Positions 5,911-8,313 of a DNA stretch of 8,313 nucleotides are shown here, piece by piece. A program made the translations under genes and the position numbers. Every line of letters starts with the position of its first letter. Position 1 is the first letter of the stretch. The notes beneath the pieces are model-generated. The model did no database searches. It was not told where the DNA came from and saw only the letters and a program-made list of their open reading frames with translations. Source of the stretch: Candidatus Poseidoniales archaeon (GTDB taxonomy: Archaea > Thermoplasmatota > Poseidoniia > Poseidoniales > Thalassarchaeaceae); contig JAPKEY010000061.1 of assembly GCA_028821815.1 (NCBI GenBank), forward strand, positions 1 through 8,313. Reading direction: 5' to 3'.

Positions 5911-8313
5911 ATGGCTGCCCCCAATGCCGCAGGAGAACTCGACCCTGTGGCGCTTGAAGAGTCGCTGATGGCGACTTGGCGTGAGGAGGGTACATTCCGC
6001 CAGCAGGTCTCCTCTCGCAAGGATGGCCAACCATTCATTTTCCTTGAAGGCCCACCCACTGCGAACGGTAAACCGGGTATTCACCACGTGGTCGCTCGAA
6101 CCTACAAAGATCTGGTTTGCCGCTGGAAGGCAATGGAAGGCTACTTTGTCGAGAGAAAAGGTGGATGGGACACACACGGACTGCCGGTGGAAATCGAAGT
6201 CCAGAAGCGCCTTGATCTGATGAGTAATGAGGCGATTGAAGCATTCGGTATGGCTGAATTTAACGAAGAATGCCGCAACAGTGTTTGGACCTATGAGCAG
6301 GCTTGGCGAGAGATGACTGAACGCATGGCATTCTGGGTTGACCTCGATGATCCATATGTCACACTGCACAACAATTACGTCGAATCCTGCTGGTGGGCAT
6401 TGAAGCAAATGTTCGACAAGGATCTGCTCTTCAGAGGTCACAAAGTTCTACCTTATTGTCCACAGACTGGGACCTCCTATTCCAGCCATGAAGTGGCACT
6501 CGGCTACAAGGAAGTCGTCGAACCTTCCGTCTATATCAAATTCAATCTCATCGATGACGATGCATCCGTCCTTGCTTGGACTACAACGCCCTGGACACTT
6601 CCAGGAAACGTAGGTCTTGCAGTAGGACCCGATGTCACATACATCCGTGTCCGCATCGACCAACCAGCAGGCGATAATTGGGACGGTCGTGGTGGTGCAG
6701 AGGTTGGCGAAGAGGTCATCATCGCCAAGGATTTATTCAAGGAAGTCATCCGACATCATGCCACAATTCTCGAAGAATTCCCTGGCTCTGATTTGATTGG
6801 TAAGGCGTACGAGCCATTGTTCCCTGGTGCTGTCGATCGAGGTGATTCACAAACAGCTTGGACTATTCTTGAGGCAGATTGGGTCACGACCACTGATGGT
6901 ACCGGTGTGGTCCACACCGCAGTCATGTATGGTGAGGATGACTACAACCTTGGTATGGAAGTTGGTCTACCGGCTCAGCACACTGTGGGCATGGATGGTG
7001 CTTTCCTCAAAGGAACACACGACAAGCTGGATGGCCGGTATGTCAAGGAATGCGATGACACCATCATGGAGATTTTGATGGATGACAATCTCCTCTACCG
7101 TGAGAAACCCTATGCTCACGAATATCCACATTGTTGGCGAACCGACCATCCCTTGCTCTACTACGCCATGGATTCTTGGTTTGTCCGCATGACAGCGGTC
7201 AAGGAACGTTTGCTGGAATTCAATGATCAAGTTGAATGGGCCCCGGATTGGGTCGGCGAAGGGCGATTCGGAGAATGGCTACGCAATGTCAAGGATTGGG
7301 CTATTTCCCGTGAACGATATTGGGGTACACCTCTACCTGTTTGGCGCTCTGCTTCTGGTGAGATGAAGTGCGTCGGTTCGATTGTCGAATTACAAGAAGA
7401 AGTGGCCAAGGCCAATGCGGCAGGACACAGTAATCCGGAATGTCCCGATGATGTTGACTTACACCGACCGATTGTCGATGATTTTGTTCTTGTCAATGAC
7501 AGTGGCGAAGTGATGCACCGCGAACCCTTCGTCATGGATTGTTGGTTTGATTCAGGCTGTGCGTCGTTCGCACAATGGCACCATCCATTCGATGACCCTG
7601 AGAAGTTTGAGAACAACTTCCCTATCGACTACATTTGCGAAGGTGTTGATCAAACCCGTGGTTGGTTCTACACATTACTCGCAGTCAGTACAACCGTCTT
7701 CGATTCAATCTGCTACAAGCGTTGTTTGTCTCTCGGTCTTATCCTAGATGCAGAGGGCAAGAAGATGTCCAAATCCAAGGGTAATATCGTCGACCCGTGG
7801 GATCACTTCAACCGCGAAGGTGCAGATGCGACCCGCTGGTACATGGTGACTGCAGGGGCGCCTTGGAACCCAATGAAGTTCGATCCGAATGGAGTGCGTG
7901 AAACCTATGCCAAGATGTTCCTCACACTGTGGAATTGCTACAAGTTCCACGCTGATTATGCAGCCCTCGACAACTTTGATCCAGAAGCAAGTGATTGCCC
8001 GGTCGAGAGTCGCCCCTCATTGGATCGTTGGGTCATTTCCAAACTTAATTCGGTTGCTGCAGATTACCATGCCCAATTCGAAGGTTGGGACTTCCACAAG
8101 GCCTGCCGTGACTTGGAAGATTTCGTGGTCAATGATTTGTCAAACTGGTATGTTCGTCGCAGTCGTCGCCGACTGTGGGACGAAGGTGACAGTGCTGACA
8201 AGTTGGCTTGTCAGCATACACTTCATGACGTTCTCACGATGCTTTGTCGTCTAATCGCACCAGTATCTCCATTCATGGCCGACGAGATTTACCGTAACCT
8301 GATGGGGGAAAGC
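5911..8313 (+). CDS. ileS: Isoleucyl-tRNA synthetase, type-2-like, C-terminus cut by the window edge
   Basis: This class I enzyme charges tRNA-Ile in the cytoplasm; 801 codons are seen of an expected 1000 or more. In order: the catalytic N-terminus EGPPTANGKPGIHHVVAR (signature 1 at 56-59 reads G-I-H-H), GGWDTHGLPVEIEV (84-97), the CP1 editing domain with WTTTPWTLPGN (223-233) and GEDDYNLGMEVGLP (341-354), then WAISRERYWGTPLPVW, DCWFDSG, and GVDQTRGWFYTLL. Signature 2 is KMSKS at 618-622. The anticodon-binding domain begins near LDRWVISKLNS and includes DLSNWYVRRSRRRLW, typical of the type 2 (archaeal/eukaryotic-like) branch; the zinc-binding tail is beyond the edge. The ATG at 5911 is the first start after an in-frame TAG at 5896-5898; a second ATG at 5968 would remove the family segment DPVALEESLMATW. 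No strong ribosome binding site precedes 5911, so the message may be leaderless. Confidence 0.97.
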   Translation, partial: MAAPNAAGELDPVALEESLMATWREEGTFRQQVSSRKDGQPFIFLEGPPTANGKPGIHHVVARTYKDLVCRWKAMEGYFVERKGGWDTHGLPVEIEVQKRLDLMSNEAIEAFGMAEFNEECRNSVWTYEQAWREMTERMAFWVDLDDPYVTLHNNYVESCWWALKQMFDKDLLFRGHKVLPYCPQTGTSYSSHEVALGYKEVVEPSVYIKFNLIDDDASVLAWTTTPWTLPGNVGLAVGPDVTYIRVRIDQPAGDNWDGRGGAEVGEEVIIAKDLFKEVIRHHATILEEFPGSDLIGKAYEPLFPGAVDRGDSQTAWTILEADWVTTTDGTGVVHTAVMYGEDDYNLGMEVGLPAQHTVGMDGAFLKGTHDKLDGRYVKECDDTIMEILMDDNLLYREKPYAHEYPHCWRTDHPLLYYAMDSWFVRMTAVKERLLEFNDQVEWAPDWVGEGRFGEWLRNVKDWAISRERYWGTPLPVWRSASGEMKCVGSIVELQEEVAKANAAGHSNPECPDDVDLHRPIVDDFVLVNDSGEVMHREPFVMDCWFDSGCASFAQWHHPFDDPEKFENNFPIDYICEGVDQTRGWFYTLLAVSTTVFDSICYKRCLSLGLILDAEGKKMSKSKGNIVDPWDHFNREGADATRWYMVTAGAPWNPMKFDPNGVRETYAKMFLTLWNCYKFHADYAALDNFDPEASDCPVESRPSLDRWVISKLNSVAADYHAQFEGWDFHKACRDLEDFVVNDLSNWYVRRSRRRLWDEGDSADKLACQHTLHDVLTMLCRLIAPVSPFMADEIYRNLMGES

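Noticed and set aside
5755..6441. 228-codon open frame on the minus strand across the ileS start
   Set aside because: It is antisense to the strongly supported ileS frame and overlaps the HMA gene in another frame; its translation shows no family motif.
1..8313. CRISPR array, insertion sequence, tRNA or rRNA gene, defence or toxin-antitoxin system
   Set aside because: No regularly spaced repeats, transposase motifs, cloverleaf sequence or small paired genes were seen; nearly all bases belong to seven ordinary coding frames.

Overview
The window carries seven protein-coding genes and almost no non-coding DNA. Two genes run off the edges (a BtpA-family gene at the left, ileS at the right). The best guess for the source is a mesophilic, probably marine, archaeon such as a Marine Group II (Poseidoniales-like) euryarchaeote. 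This rests on gene content (aconitase X, a BtpA-family TIM barrel, an HMA-DUF4396 membrane protein), roughly balanced base composition, very tight packing and GGTGA-type ribosome binding sites in front of some genes. No rRNA, tRNA or other decisive marker is present, so a bacterial source is not excluded.

Left two-thirds, minus strand (positions 4659 down to 1): four co-directional genes form a likely operon. They are a glutamine-dependent NAD+ synthetase (nadE), a single-chain aconitase X (catalytic and swivel domains fused), an NAD-dependent nucleotide-sugar epimerase/dehydratase, and the first 57 codons of a BtpA-family protein. The gaps are 51, 22 and 8 nt. nadE makes the NAD+ that the epimerase family uses. 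Aconitase X is a [Fe-S] dehydratase whose archaeal relatives act on phosphomevalonate in isoprenoid-lipid synthesis, while bacterial relatives act on cis-3-hydroxy-L-proline. No common pathway is obvious, so this may be a housekeeping operon rather than a dedicated system.

Middle (4660-5837): a 92-nt divergent intergenic region separates nadE from a small plus-strand integral membrane protein of the Mpo1/DUF962 family. That gene meets, with no spacer between stop codons, a minus-strand gene for an HMA (MxCxxC) metal-binding domain fused to a DUF4396 membrane domain.

Right (5911-8313): a type-2-like isoleucyl-tRNA synthetase, truncated by the window edge after 801 codons. Its class I signature 1 reads G-I-H-H instead of the usual H-x-G-H. 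The short region between the HMA-DUF4396 gene and ileS contains a perfect 15-bp interrupted palindrome.

I found no CRISPR array, insertion sequence, RNA gene or clear defence or mobile system. The most interesting points are the single-chain aconitase X and its unknown substrate, the G-I-H-H synthetase, the HMA-DUF4396 fusion, and an Mpo1-like lipid-oxidation protein in an archaeal-looking neighbourhood.
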